From: Castellaniella sp. S9
GTDB lineage: Bacteria > Pseudomonadota > Gammaproteobacteria > Burkholderiales > Burkholderiaceae_B
DNA: 64,000 nt
Reading direction: 5' to 3'
Assembly (NCBI RefSeq): GCF_027257175.1
Contig: NZ_JAPFGD010000007.1
Location: 186,001-250,000, forward strand
The position numbers and the translations under genes are program-made. Under the pieces are notes generated by a model. It was not told the DNA's origin, searched no databases, and saw nothing but the letters and a program-made list of their open reading frames with translations. Shown here in pieces: positions 51,235 to 59,887 of the stretch. Each line of letters opens with the position of its first letter. Position 1 is the first letter of the stretch.

Positions 51235-53853
51235 ATGACTAAAACGCTGATCATTGCTGAAAAACCATCGGTTGCACTCGACATTTCCCGTGCCCTGGGC
51301 GGCTTCACCCGAGAGGGGGATTACTTCGAGAGCGGCGAGTACGTCCTGTCGTCGAGCGTCGGCCACCTGTTGAGCCTCGTTGCGCCCAACGACCCGGTAC
51401 GCGGCAAGTGGAGCTTCGCGCATCTGCCGGTCATCCCGCCCAAATTCGAGCTGGGGCCGACCGACAAGCGCTCGGCCGAGCGCCTGAAGCTCCTGGTCAA
51501 GCTCCTCAAGCGCAAGGACGTGGGCGCGGTCATCAACGCCTGCGACGCGGGCCGCGAGGGCGAGCTCATCTTTCGCTATATCGTCCAGTACGCCAACGTG
51601 CACAAGCCGATCCAGCGCCTGTGGCTGCGATCCATGACGCAGGCGGCCATCCGCGAGGCCTTCGCCAATCTGCGCAGCGACGAGACCATGAAGCCCCTCG
51701 AGGCGGCCGCGCGCGCCCGCGCCGAGGCCGACTGGCTGGTGGGCATCAACGGCACCCGGGCCATGACGGCCTTCAACAGCAAGGACGGCGGGTTCTTCAA
51801 GACGCCGGTGGGCCGTGTCCAGACCCCGACCCTGGCGATCGTGATGGAGCGCGAGGAGCGCATCCGCCGTTTCGTCTCGCGCGACTACTGGGAGGTCCAC
51901 GCCACCTTTGTCGCCGCCGCCGGGCTCTACGAGGGCCGCTGGTTCGACCCGGCATTCACCAAGGACGAACAGGATCCCGAGCGCCGCGATTCCCGCCTGT
52001 GGTCGGCCACGGCGGCCCAGACCATCGTCGCCGCCTGCCGCGAGCAACCCGGCACAGTCACCGAGGAATCCAAGCCCAGCACCCAGCAGTCGCCTGCCTT
52101 GTTCGACCTGACCACCCTGCAGCGCGAGGCCAACTCGCGCTTCGGCTTCTCGGCCAAGACCACCCTGGCACTGGCCCAGACCCTCTACGAACGCCACAAG
52201 GCCCTCACCTATCCCCGGACCGATTCGCGCTACCTGCCCGAGGACTACCTGGCCACGGTGCGCCAGACCATGCAGGCGATCTCGGGCAGCGAATCGGGCG
52301 TGGCCCGGGGCCTGCGGCCCTTTGCCCATCAGGCGATCGAGCAAGGCTGGATCAAGCCCAATCGCCGGATCTTCGACAACAAGAAGGTCTCGGATCACTT
52401 TGCCATCATTCCCACGCTGCAGGTTCCGCGCGAGCTCAGCGAGGCCGAGGCCAAGATCTACGAACTGGTCTCGCGCCGCTTTCTCGCCGTGTTTTTCCCG
52501 GCGGCGGAATTCCGCGTCACCACCCGCATCACCGAAGTCTCGGGCCACCGCTTCAAGACCGAGGGCAAGGTCCTGGTCTCGCCGGGCTGGCTGGCCATCT
52601 ACGGCCGCGACGCCCAGGGCGAGGACGGCTCGCTGGTGCCCGTGGCGCAGGGCGAGGCCGTGCGCACCGAGGACATCGAGGCGCGCGGCCTGGCGACCAA
52701 GCCGCCGGCGCGTTTCAACGAGGCGACGCTGCTCTCGGCCATGGAGGGCGCCGGCAAGCTCGTCGACGACGAGGCCCTGCGCGAGGCCATGTCCGAGCGC
52801 GGCCTGGGGACCCCGGCGACGCGCGCGGCCATCATCGAGGGCTTGCTGAACGAAGGCTATTTGCGCCGCGAGGGACGCGACTTGGTGCCCAGCGCCAAGG
52901 CGCGCCAGCTCATGACCCTGCTCTCGGGCCTGGGCGTCAACGAACTCACCTCGCCCGAACTCACCGGCGAGTGGGAACACCGCCTGAAACAAATCGAGCA
53001 GCGCGACCTCGACCCCGCGGCCTTCATGCGCGAGATCGCGCAAATGACCCAGGTCATCGTCAAGCGCGCCAAGGAATACGAACGCGACACCGTGCCGGGC
53101 GACTACGCGACCCTGCAAACCCCGTGTCCCAAGTGCGGCGGCGTGGTCAAGGAAAACTACCGCCGCTATGCCTGCACCGCCTGCGATTTCTCGATCGGCA
53201 AGCACCCCGGCGGGCGCACCTTCGAGATCGCCGAGGTCGAGGAGCTGCTCGCCCGCCGCGAACTCGGCCCCCTGACCGGTTTCATCAGCAAGATGGGCCG
53301 ACCGTTTGCCGCCCTGCTGCGCATCACCGACGAATACAAGCTCGAGTTCGATTTCGGCCAGAAGGACGACGAGGACGCCGAGGCCGTCGACTTTTCCGGC
53401 CATACGCCCGTCGGCCCCTGCCCCAAGTGCGGCGGCAAGGTCTACGAGCACGGCCTGAACTACGTTTGCGAACACTCGGTCGGCCCGGACAAGACCTGCG
53501 ACTTCCGCACCGGCAAGATCATCCTCCAGCAGGAAGTCAGCGCCGCGCAGGCGACCAAACTGCTGACCGAGGGCAAGACCGACCTGCTCGAGGGCTTCGT
53601 CTCCAGCCGCACCAACCGCAAGTTCAAGGCCTACCTGGTGCGCCAGGCCAACGGCAAGATCGGCTTCGAATTCGAGGTGCGCGCGCCCAAGGCGGGCGCC
53701 AAGGCCACCGGCGCGGCGGCAAAAACGGCGGTCACCAAGACGCCCGCCAAGACCGCGGCCAAGAAAACCGCCACCAAGGCGGCAGCCAAGAAGGCCCCCG
53801 CCAAGAAGGCCGCGAAGAAAGCCACAAAAAAGGCCTCAAAGACGGCCGGCTAG
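51235..53853 (+). CDS. topB: DNA topoisomerase III
   Basis: An 872-residue type IA topoisomerase. It has a TOPRIM domain (LIIAEKPSVALDISRALGG, NACDAGREGELIFRY), the catalytic Tyr326 in LTYPRTDSRYLPEDY, TPVGRVQTPTLAIV and RGLGTPATRAAIIEGLL. Two C-terminal zinc-ribbon modules follow (CPKCGGVV...CTAC and CPKCGGKV...CDFRTGKI), then a histone-H1-like Lys/Ala tail (AKKAPAKKAAKKATKKAS). It decatenates DNA. The basic tail would raise DNA affinity. It is convergent with a TRAP permease across a 96-base palindrome. Confidence 0.95.
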   Translation: MTKTLIIAEKPSVALDISRALGGFTREGDYFESGEYVLSSSVGHLLSLVAPNDPVRGKWSFAHLPVIPPKFELGPTDKRSAERLKLLVKLLKRKDVGAVINACDAGREGELIFRYIVQYANVHKPIQRLWLRSMTQAAIREAFANLRSDETMKPLEAAARARAEADWLVGINGTRAMTAFNSKDGGFFKTPVGRVQTPTLAIVMEREERIRRFVSRDYWEVHATFVAAAGLYEGRWFDPAFTKDEQDPERRDSRLWSATAAQTIVAACREQPGTVTEESKPSTQQSPALFDLTTLQREANSRFGFSAKTTLALAQTLYERHKALTYPRTDSRYLPEDYLATVRQTMQAISGSESGVARGLRPFAHQAIEQGWIKPNRRIFDNKKVSDHFAIIPTLQVPRELSEAEAKIYELVSRRFLAVFFPAAEFRVTTRITEVSGHRFKTEGKVLVSPGWLAIYGRDAQGEDGSLVPVAQGEAVRTEDIEARGLATKPPARFNEATLLSAMEGAGKLVDDEALREAMSERGLGTPATRAAIIEGLLNEGYLRREGRDLVPSAKARQLMTLLSGLGVNELTSPELTGEWEHRLKQIEQRDLDPAAFMREIAQMTQVIVKRAKEYERDTVPGDYATLQTPCPKCGGVVKENYRRYACTACDFSIGKHPGGRTFEIAEVEELLARRELGPLTGFISKMGRPFAALLRITDEYKLEFDFGQKDDEDAEAVDFSGHTPVGPCPKCGGKVYEHGLNYVCEHSVGPDKTCDFRTGKIILQQEVSAAQATKLLTEGKTDLLEGFVSSRTNRKFKAYLVRQANGKIGFEFEVRAPKAGAKATGAAAKTAVTKTPAKTAAKKTATKAAAKKAPAKKAAKKATKKASKTAG

Positions 53854-53879
53854 GCACGAACCCTCACCATCTGCCGAGG

Positions 53880-53975
53880 TTCGGCCCCAGGGCCTGTCAG
53901 GCAAGGCGCAAAGCACAGCAATGGCAGCGCCATTGCGAGCATTTGCAACGCCGCCTGGCGGGCCCTGGGGCCGAA
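53880..53975. repeat. 96-base imperfect palindrome between topB and dctM
   Basis: The outer arms TTCGGCCCCAGGGCC (53880-53894) and GGCCCTGGGGCCGAA (53961-53975) are perfect. The centre is GCAATGGC-AGC-GCCATTGC (53918-53936). The intervening bases pair partially (CAGGC, CAAA and GC segments line up) around the same midpoint, 53927-53928. This would fold into one long stem at the junction of two convergent genes, as a bidirectional terminator or a small palindromic element would. Confidence 0.65.
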
Positions 53976-53977
53976 TC

Positions 53978-55255
53978 CTAGCGGTAGGCGAGGTCGCGGA
54001 AGTACAGCGACAGCTCCGCCCAATAGGTGATCACCATCAGGCAGGCCACCACCACGCCGACGAAGGGCAGCAGGGGCCGGACCAGGCGCTCGATGGGCAC
54101 CTTGGCCACCGTGCAGGCGGCGAACAGGTTCACGCCGAAGGGCGGCGTCACCATGCCCAGGGCCAGGTTCACCACCATGATCACGCCGAAATGGGCCGGA
54201 TCGACGCCGAACTGGATCGCCACCGGCAACAACAGCGGCGCCAGCACCACGATGGAGGCCGAGGTCTCGATGAACATGCCGATGATGAACAGGGCGACGT
54301 TCACCCCCAGCAGGAAGCCGAGTTCGCTGCTGAACACCTGGGCCAGCCAATGGCCCAGCGCCATCGGCACCCCCGCGCGATTGAGCAGGAAGCCGAACAC
54401 CCCCGCGTTGGCGATGATGAACATGATGATGGCCGTGGACACCACCGAGCGATGGAAGGTCTGCGAGAGCACAGGCAGGGTCAAGCGCCGATACACGAAG
54501 ATCCCCACGACCAGCGCATAGGCCACCGCCACGGCGGATGCCTCGGTGGGCGTGAAGATGCCGCCGTAGATCCCGCCCAGGATGATGACGGGCATCAGCA
54601 GCGCCCACCAGGCGCGCCTGAACGCCGTCCACAAGGGCAGGCGCCCCTCGCCGTCGCGCTTGCCCAGGCCATGGCGGCGGGCATACAGCCAGACATAGCC
54701 CATCAGGGCCACGACGATCAGCAGGCCCGGCCCGATGCCGGCGATGAAGACCTCGCCCACCGAAGTGTCGGTCGACACCGCGTACAGAATCATGGGGATC
54801 GAGGGCGGGATGATGACGCCCAGTTCGGCCGCGGACGCCTGCAGCGAGGCCGCGAACGGCGCCGGATAGCCGTGCTTGACCATGGCGGGGATGAGGATGG
54901 CGCCCACCGCGAAGGTCGTGGCCACACTGGACCCGGCCACCGCGGCAAAGATCATGCAAGTCAGCACACAGCTGCAGGCCAGGCCGCCCTGCATCCCGCC
55001 CACCACGCTCTTGGCGAATTCGACCATGCGCTCGGAAATTCCGCCCGCCTCCATCAGGTTGCCGGCGAGGATGAAGAACGGCACGGCCATCAGCGGATAC
55101 TTGTCCAGGGCCGCGTAGAGCTGCTGGGCGATGACCAGCCACGTCATGTGGCCGTCCCAGCCGACGCCCAGCATGCTGGCCAGGCCGATGGACACCGCCA
55201 CCGGCACCGTCAGCACGAAAAACATCAGCATGGATACGACCATCAGCTGGGACAT
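53978..55255 (-). CDS. dctM: TRAP transporter large permease (DctM-like)
   Basis: A 425-residue, roughly 12-helix protein with the family segments SIGLASMLGVGWDGHMTWLVIAQQLYAALDKYPLMAVPFFILAGNLMEAGG, AAVAGSSVATTFAVGAILIPAMVKHGY, AAELGVIIPPSIPMILYAV and LALGMVTPPFGVNLFAA. It is the sodium-coupled channel subunit of a tripartite carboxylate importer. Its small permease and binding protein are encoded just upstream (order P-Q-M). Confidence 0.92.
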   Translation of the reverse strand: MSQLMVVSMLMFFVLTVPVAVSIGLASMLGVGWDGHMTWLVIAQQLYAALDKYPLMAVPFFILAGNLMEAGGISERMVEFAKSVVGGMQGGLACSCVLTCMIFAAVAGSSVATTFAVGAILIPAMVKHGYPAPFAASLQASAAELGVIIPPSIPMILYAVSTDTSVGEVFIAGIGPGLLIVVALMGYVWLYARRHGLGKRDGEGRLPLWTAFRRAWWALLMPVIILGGIYGGIFTPTEASAVAVAYALVVGIFVYRRLTLPVLSQTFHRSVVSTAIIMFIIANAGVFGFLLNRAGVPMALGHWLAQVFSSELGFLLGVNVALFIIGMFIETSASIVVLAPLLLPVAIQFGVDPAHFGVIMVVNLALGMVTPPFGVNLFAACTVAKVPIERLVRPLLPFVGVVVACLMVITYWAELSLYFRDLAYR

Positions 55256-55273
55256 GCGCCGGCCCTCCGGGAC

Positions 55274-55762
55274 TCAGATATTGTCGATGTGCTGGCGCCT
55301 GGGGCCCTCGGCCCAGTACGCGAGGACGGCGGCCAGCGACAGCACGGCGCCGATGGGGATGGCAAGATAAACCCACGAGATCGAGGCATCCAGGCTGGGC
55401 ATGGTCTGGAAGCGCACGCGCCAGGTCATCTGGGCCCCCACCCAGGCAAGGAAGCCCAGGAAGCCCACCACGATGACCAGGACCAGGTGCTCGAGGCGCC
55501 GCGCCCGGGTCCCTCCCAGCAGGTTATGCAGCATGTCGACGCTGAGCATGGCGCCCTGGCGAAACGCCAGGGCCACGCCCAGCATGACCGCCCAGATGAC
55601 CGAGGCCCGGGTCCAGGCTTCGCTCCAGGCCGAGGGCGACTCCAGCACGAAGCGCGCCAGGACCTGGTAGAAGCCCGCCGCCACCGCGCTGAACAACAGC
55701 CACTGCGCGATCAGCGAGACCCCGCGGTACAGGCCGCGGTCGATGCGGGCGATGAGGCGCAT
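55274..55762 (-). CDS. dctQ: TRAP transporter small permease (DctQ-like)
   Basis: A 162-residue four-helix protein with the DctQ pattern: VLARFVLESPSAWSEAWTRASVIWAVMLGVALAFRQGAMLSVDML, then two more helices ending in a polar tail. It partners with DctM. It lies 4 nt after dctP and 18 nt before dctM. Confidence 0.88.
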   Translation of the reverse strand: MRLIARIDRGLYRGVSLIAQWLLFSAVAAGFYQVLARFVLESPSAWSEAWTRASVIWAVMLGVALAFRQGAMLSVDMLHNLLGGTRARRLEHLVLVIVVGFLGFLAWVGAQMTWRVRFQTMPSLDASISWVYLAIPIGAVLSLAAVLAYWAEGPRRQHIDNI

Positions 55763-55766
55763 GGTC

Positions 55767-56750
55767 TTACTGGGTGTTGCGGATGGCGTCGACCAGCTCC
55801 TGGCCGAACTGCTTGTAGTATTGCGGATAGACCGGCTCGACCGCCTTCACGAAGGCTGCGTGGTCGACCGTGTTGACCGCCATCCCATGGGACTTGAGTT
55901 CCTCGACGCCGACCTTCTCGACGTTGTCGACGAAATCGCGCATAGCCTGGGCCGAGGCCGCGGCGGCCTCCTTGAAGTGGGTCTTGTCGGCATCGGACAG
56001 CGCGCCGTAGGCCGAGGGCGACATCAGCACCAGCGCGGGGCCATAGACGTGCGCAGTCAGCGACAGGTATTTCTGCAGCTGCCACATCTTGACCGACACG
56101 ATCACCGACAAGGGGTTTTCCTGCCCGTCGATGGTGCCCTGCTGCAGGGCGGTCGCGACCTCCGGCCAGGCCATGGGCGTGGCCAGCACGCCGAGTTCGC
56201 GGAAGGCTGCGATGTGGATCGGGTTTTCCGTGGTGCGGATCTTGAGGCCCTTGATGTCGGCGGGCTCCTTGACGGGACGCACGTTGTTGGTCAGGTGCCG
56301 GAAGCCCTGCTCGCCCCAGGCGAGCGCGACCAGGCCGCGCTTCGGAAACTCGGCCAGCATGTCCTGGCCGATCTTGCCGTCCAGAACCTTGCGCGCATGG
56401 GCCAGGTCGCGGAACAGGAAGGGAATGTCGAACACGCCGGTCTGCGGCACGAAATTCAGGGTGGCGCCCGTGGACACGATCGCCAGGTCTATGGTGCCCA
56501 GCTGCAGGCCCTCGATCACCTCGCGCTCGCCGCCCAGCGCGCTGTTGGGGAATTGCTCGATCTTGAACGCATCGCCGGCGCCGCCTTGCAGGGCCTGCAC
56601 GAAGGCCGCCGCGCCCGCCCCGTAGTGCGAGTTCTCGGACAGGGCATAGGCCATTTTCAGCGAGGTCTGCGCAAGGACCGGCGAGGCCGCCGTCGCGCCC
56701 GCCAGAGCCGCGGCGGCCAGCCATTTGAACATTCGTTTCCCGTATTGCAT
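55767..56750 (-). CDS. dctP: TRAP transporter periplasmic binding protein (DctP-like)
   Basis: A 327-residue binding protein with a Sec signal (AAAALAGATAASPVLAQ). The fold markers are LKMAYALSENSHYGAGAAAFV, IKGLKIRTTENPIHIAAFRELG (contains the conserved carboxylate-binding Arg), PMAWPEVATALQQGTIDGQENPLSVI and a C-terminal VDAIRNTQ. GGAG is 8 nt before the ATG at 56750, so the TTG two codons upstream is not used. The substrate is a carboxylate of unknown identity. Confidence 0.9.
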   Translation of the reverse strand: MQYGKRMFKWLAAAALAGATAASPVLAQTSLKMAYALSENSHYGAGAAAFVQALQGGAGDAFKIEQFPNSALGGEREVIEGLQLGTIDLAIVSTGATLNFVPQTGVFDIPFLFRDLAHARKVLDGKIGQDMLAEFPKRGLVALAWGEQGFRHLTNNVRPVKEPADIKGLKIRTTENPIHIAAFRELGVLATPMAWPEVATALQQGTIDGQENPLSVIVSVKMWQLQKYLSLTAHVYGPALVLMSPSAYGALSDADKTHFKEAAAASAQAMRDFVDNVEKVGVEELKSHGMAVNTVDHAAFVKAVEPVYPQYYKQFGQELVDAIRNTQ

Positions 56751-56914
56751 GAGCAATTCTCCCGATGATTATTCTGTGTGCCGTGCGCCGAAGCGCCGCA
56801 CGCGCACGTTCCACGACGAATTCAAGCACGAATCCGCATCGCCATTCAAGCACGGCATCGCCCGCATCAACCCCCAAATCCCCTTCCGCCGCCGGGTCAT
56901 GGGACGCCGCGCCC

Positions 56915-58660
56915 TCAGGCCTCGACGTACCAGGTATCCTCGGACAGCATCACCTGCTGGTGGCCGTAGCCCGCCGGCATCATGGGAAAGCAGTTCTGCA
57001 GCGGCACCACCGCCACGTCCAGGAAATACGGGCCGTCATGGGCCAGGCAGGCGGCCAGCGCGGCCTCCAGGTCATCCGGATGGTCGACCCGCGCCGCCCC
57101 CCAGCCGAAGGCGCCGGCCAGGGCCACGAAATCCGGAATCGAGGCATTGTAGCTATGGCTGTAACGCCCGTCGTGTATCAGTTCCTGCCACTGGCGCACC
57201 ATCCCCATGTGGCCGTTGTTGCACAGGATCAGCTTGACCGGCGCGCGATGCTGCGCCGCGGTGGCCAGTTCCTGGATGTTCATCAGCACCGAGGCGTCGC
57301 CGCTGACGCAGACGACGGTCTTGTCGGGATGGGCGATCTGGGCGCCGATGGCGGCCGGCAGCCCATAGCCCATCGTGCCCGCGCCGCCGGAGGTCAGCCA
57401 GCGGTTGGGGCGCGCGATGCGGATGTACTGCGCGGCCCACATCTGGTGCTGGCCCACGTCGGTGGCGACGATGGCGTCGCCCCCCTGGAGGGCGGCGTCG
57501 AGGCGCCGCATCAGGTCCTGGGGCAGGATGTGTTCGGCGGAGGGCTCGAATGCCAGGCAGTCCCGCGCCTGCCAGACGGCGATGCGCTGCCACCACTCGT
57601 CCAGGCGGCCGGCCTCGGGAGACTGAGCGCCCAGTTCCTTGTGCAGGGCGCGCAGCAAGGGGTAGCAATCGCCGACCAGGGCCACGTCGGCGCGCACCAC
57701 CTTGTTGATCGAGGCCGGGTCGATGTCCAGGTGGATCTTGTCGGCATGGGGACAGAAGTCCGACAGCCGGCCGGTGATGCGGTCATCGAAGCGCGCCCCG
57801 ACGCAGACGATGAGGTCGGCGTGGTGCATGGCGAGGTTCGCCTGCAGCGTGCCGTGCATGCCCAGCATGCCGAGGAACTGCCGGTCGTCGGCCGGGTAGG
57901 CGCCCAGGCCCATGAGGGTCAGGGTGCAGGGCGCGCCGACCTCCTGGACGAGGCTGCGGAACGCGTGGCAGGCGTCCGGCCCCGAGTTGATGAGCCCGCC
58001 GCCGCCGTAGAACACCGGCCGCCGGGCGCGCGCGATCAAGGCCGCCGCGCGCTTGAGCGCCGCCTCGGTCGCCGCCGGCAGGGTTTCGGCCACGGCCGGC
58101 GCCTCGGGTTCGGCGCGCAGGCAGTCCGGCGGGACCAGCGCCGTCTGGATATCCTTGGGAAAGTCCAGCAGCACGGGGCCGGGACGCCCGCTGCGCGTCA
58201 GGCGCAAGGCCTTGGCCGCCAGCGCGGCCACATCCTCGACCCGGCGAATCTGGGCGTTCCATTTGGTCACCGGCCGCGAGATCCCCACCGCATCGCACTC
58301 CTGGAAGGCATCGGTGCCGATGGCGCTGGTGGCCACCTGGCCGCTGATGCACAGCACCGGAATGGAATCGCACAGGGCATCGAGCAGGCCCGTGGTGGTG
58401 TTGGACATGCCCGGCCCCGAGGTGACCAGGACCACGCCCGGGCGCCCGGTCGAGCGGGCATAGCCCTCGGCGGCGTGCATGGCGGCCTGCTCGTGGCGCA
58501 CCAGCACGTGGCGGATGCGGGTTTCGGCATACAGGGCGTCGTACAAGGGCAGCACGGCGCCGCCCGGATAGCCGAAGACCGTGTCCACCCCCAGGGCGAT
58601 CAGATTGTCCAGCAGGACCTCGGCACCATTGCGGCCGGGTGCGTTCACATTCGCGTTCAT
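56915..58660 (-). CDS. ilvB: Acetolactate synthase large-subunit-like TPP enzyme (stand-alone)
   Basis: A 581-residue TPP enzyme of the AHAS type. [16 protein letters not shown], the catalytic Glu in [62 protein letters not shown] and the TPP-Mg motif ([20 protein letters not shown]...[13 protein letters not shown]) are present. It would form acetolactate or acetohydroxybutyrate from pyruvate. No regulatory ilvN/ilvH subunit is adjacent. The ATG at 58660 follows AAGG by 5 nt. It lies 164 nt upstream of dctP on the same strand. Confidence 0.88.
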   Translation of the reverse strand: MNANVNAPGRNGAEVLLDNLIALGVDTVFGYPGGAVLPLYDALYAETRIRHVLVRHEQAAMHAAEGYARSTGRPGVVLVTSGPGMSNTTTGLLDALCDSIPVLCISGQVATSAIGTDAFQECDAVGISRPVTKWNAQIRRVEDVAALAAKALRLTRSGRPGPVLLDFPKDIQTALVPPDCLRAEPEAPAVAETLPAATEAALKRAAALIARARRPVFYGGGGLINSGPDACHAFRSLVQEVGAPCTLTLMGLGAYPADDRQFLGMLGMHGTLQANLAMHHADLIVCVGARFDDRITGRLSDFCPHADKIHLDIDPASINKVVRADVALVGDCYPLLRALHKELGAQSPEAGRLDEWWQRIAVWQARDCLAFEPSAEHILPQDLMRRLDAALQGGDAIVATDVGQHQMWAAQYIRIARPNRWLTSGGAGTMGYGLPAAIGAQIAHPDKTVVCVSGDASVLMNIQELATAAQHRAPVKLILCNNGHMGMVRQWQELIHDGRYSHSYNASIPDFVALAGAFGWGAARVDHPDDLEAALAACLAHDGPYFLDVAVVPLQNCFPMMPAGYGHQQVMLSEDTWYVEA

Positions 58661-58726
58661 GAAACCTTGGAGCGCCAAATCAGGGATAATGGCCCAGTTT
58701 ATCGCTTTTCATCCTGCTCACGCCCC

Positions 58727-59269
58727 ATGGCCACACGTCGACCCTGGCACATCGTCCGTGCATCCCCCTTGCACGGCACGGGCGTGTTCGCCGCCCGCGA
58801 CATCCCGGCGGACACCCAGATCTTCGCCTACACCGGTCGGCGCCTCACGTCCGAGCAGGCGGACGCGCGCTGGCCCGTGAATCCCGACGACCCTTACCAC
58901 ACGTTCTATTTCTCGCTCAGCTGCGGCCTGGTGATCGACGGCGGCCAGCGCGGCAACGACGCCCGCTGGGTCAATCATTCCTGCGCCCCCAACTGCGAGG
59001 CGCGCGAAAACGACGAGGGTACGCGTGTCACCATCCACGCCCTGTGCGACATCCCCGCCGGGACGGAACTGCTGTACGACTACGGCCTGGTCACCGAGGA
59101 AAAGCTCACGCCCACGCTCAAGCGCCATTACCGCTGCCTGTGCGGTGCGCCCGACTGCCGCGGCACCATGCTCGCCGTGACTGGCAAGGCCGCGGAAAAG
59201 CCCGCCAAGCGCCAGAAAGCAAAAGCCGAGCCCAAGAAGGCAAAGGACAAGAAAAAATCCAGGAAGTGA
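58727..59269 (+). CDS. SET-domain protein with post-SET Cys motif and Lys-rich tail
   Basis: A 180-residue protein consisting of a SET methyltransferase domain. GTGVFAARDIPADTQIFAYTG binds SAM at the N-terminal side, WVNHSCAPNCEA (NHSC motif, residues 83-90) and TELLYDYG (catalytic Tyr region) follow, then post-SET Cys CLCGAPDCRGTM. The last 30 residues are nearly all Lys/Ala/Glu/Pro. SET enzymes methylate protein lysines. No partner is evident nearby, though TopB encoded 5 kb away has an H1-like Lys tail. The ATG at 58727 starts the domain. It is divergent from ilvB. Confidence 0.88.
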   Translation: MATRRPWHIVRASPLHGTGVFAARDIPADTQIFAYTGRRLTSEQADARWPVNPDDPYHTFYFSLSCGLVIDGGQRGNDARWVNHSCAPNCEARENDEGTRVTIHALCDIPAGTELLYDYGLVTEEKLTPTLKRHYRCLCGAPDCRGTMLAVTGKAAEKPAKRQKAKAEPKKAKDKKKSRK

Positions 59270-59350
59270 GGCCCACCCCTGGGATACTCCCGAATGGCAG
59301 GAACGCCAGACCGCGCTAGTATGAGGGGCATTTTCCACCCCCAAACACCC

Positions 59351-59887
59351 ATGTCCCCACCCCCCGACCGCCCCGAACCCGGCGAGTACGCCGCCGCAGC
59401 CACCATCCCGCCGCCCGATCCGCCCGTCCGCGTGCCGCTGCGATTCGAGGACTGGATCACCGTCCTCACCATCGGCACCCTGGCGGTGATCACCATGGCC
59501 AACGTCATCGTGCGCTACCTCACGGACGAGTCCTTCGCCTGGACCGAGGAAATCTCGATTTTCCTGCTCATCGTGCTGACCATGAGCGCGGGCGCCTCGG
59601 CCTTCGTACGCAACCTGCACATCCGCATCGAGCTGTTCGCCGACGGCGGTCCGACCATCCGCCGACGCCGGCTGGCGATCCTCGCCCACGGCATCACGCT
59701 GGCGTTCTTCGTGATCCTGACCATCCTGCTGGGGCGCATGGCGCTCGACGAGTACAACTGGGGCGACACCTCGCCCGCGATCGGCGTGCCGACCTGGTGG
59801 TATTCCATGTGGCTGCCCGTGCTGTCCGCGGCGATCGCGCTGCGGATCGCGGGCCTATTGCGCCGGCGCCTGCGAGAGCCCGCATGA
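59351..59887 (+). CDS. dctQ: TRAP transporter small permease (DctQ-like)
   Basis: A four-helix DctQ protein with WITVLTIGTLAVITMANVIVRYLTDESFAWTEEISIFLLIVLTMSAGASAFVRNLHIRIELF and two further helices. A Pro-rich cytoplasmic N-terminus precedes the first helix. The start is uncertain: ATGs at 59294, 59321 and 59351 are in frame and none has a good ribosome site; 59351 is chosen as the shortest complete form. It overlaps the dctM start (ATGA). It is the first gene of a Q-M-P TRAP operon. Confidence 0.85.
   Translation: MSPPPDRPEPGEYAAAATIPPPDPPVRVPLRFEDWITVLTIGTLAVITMANVIVRYLTDESFAWTEEISIFLLIVLTMSAGASAFVRNLHIRIELFADGGPTIRRRRLAILAHGITLAFFVILTILLGRMALDEYNWGDTSPAIGVPTWWYSMWLPVLSAAIALRIAGLLRRRLREPA

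Noticed and set aside
51181-53475. 764-codon minus-strand open frame opposite topB
   Set aside because: Shadow of topB; no domains and no ribosome site.
56765-58726. Long plus-strand frame leading into the SET gene
   Set aside because: It is antisense to the acetolactate synthase gene; the SET domain starts cleanly at the ATG at 58727.
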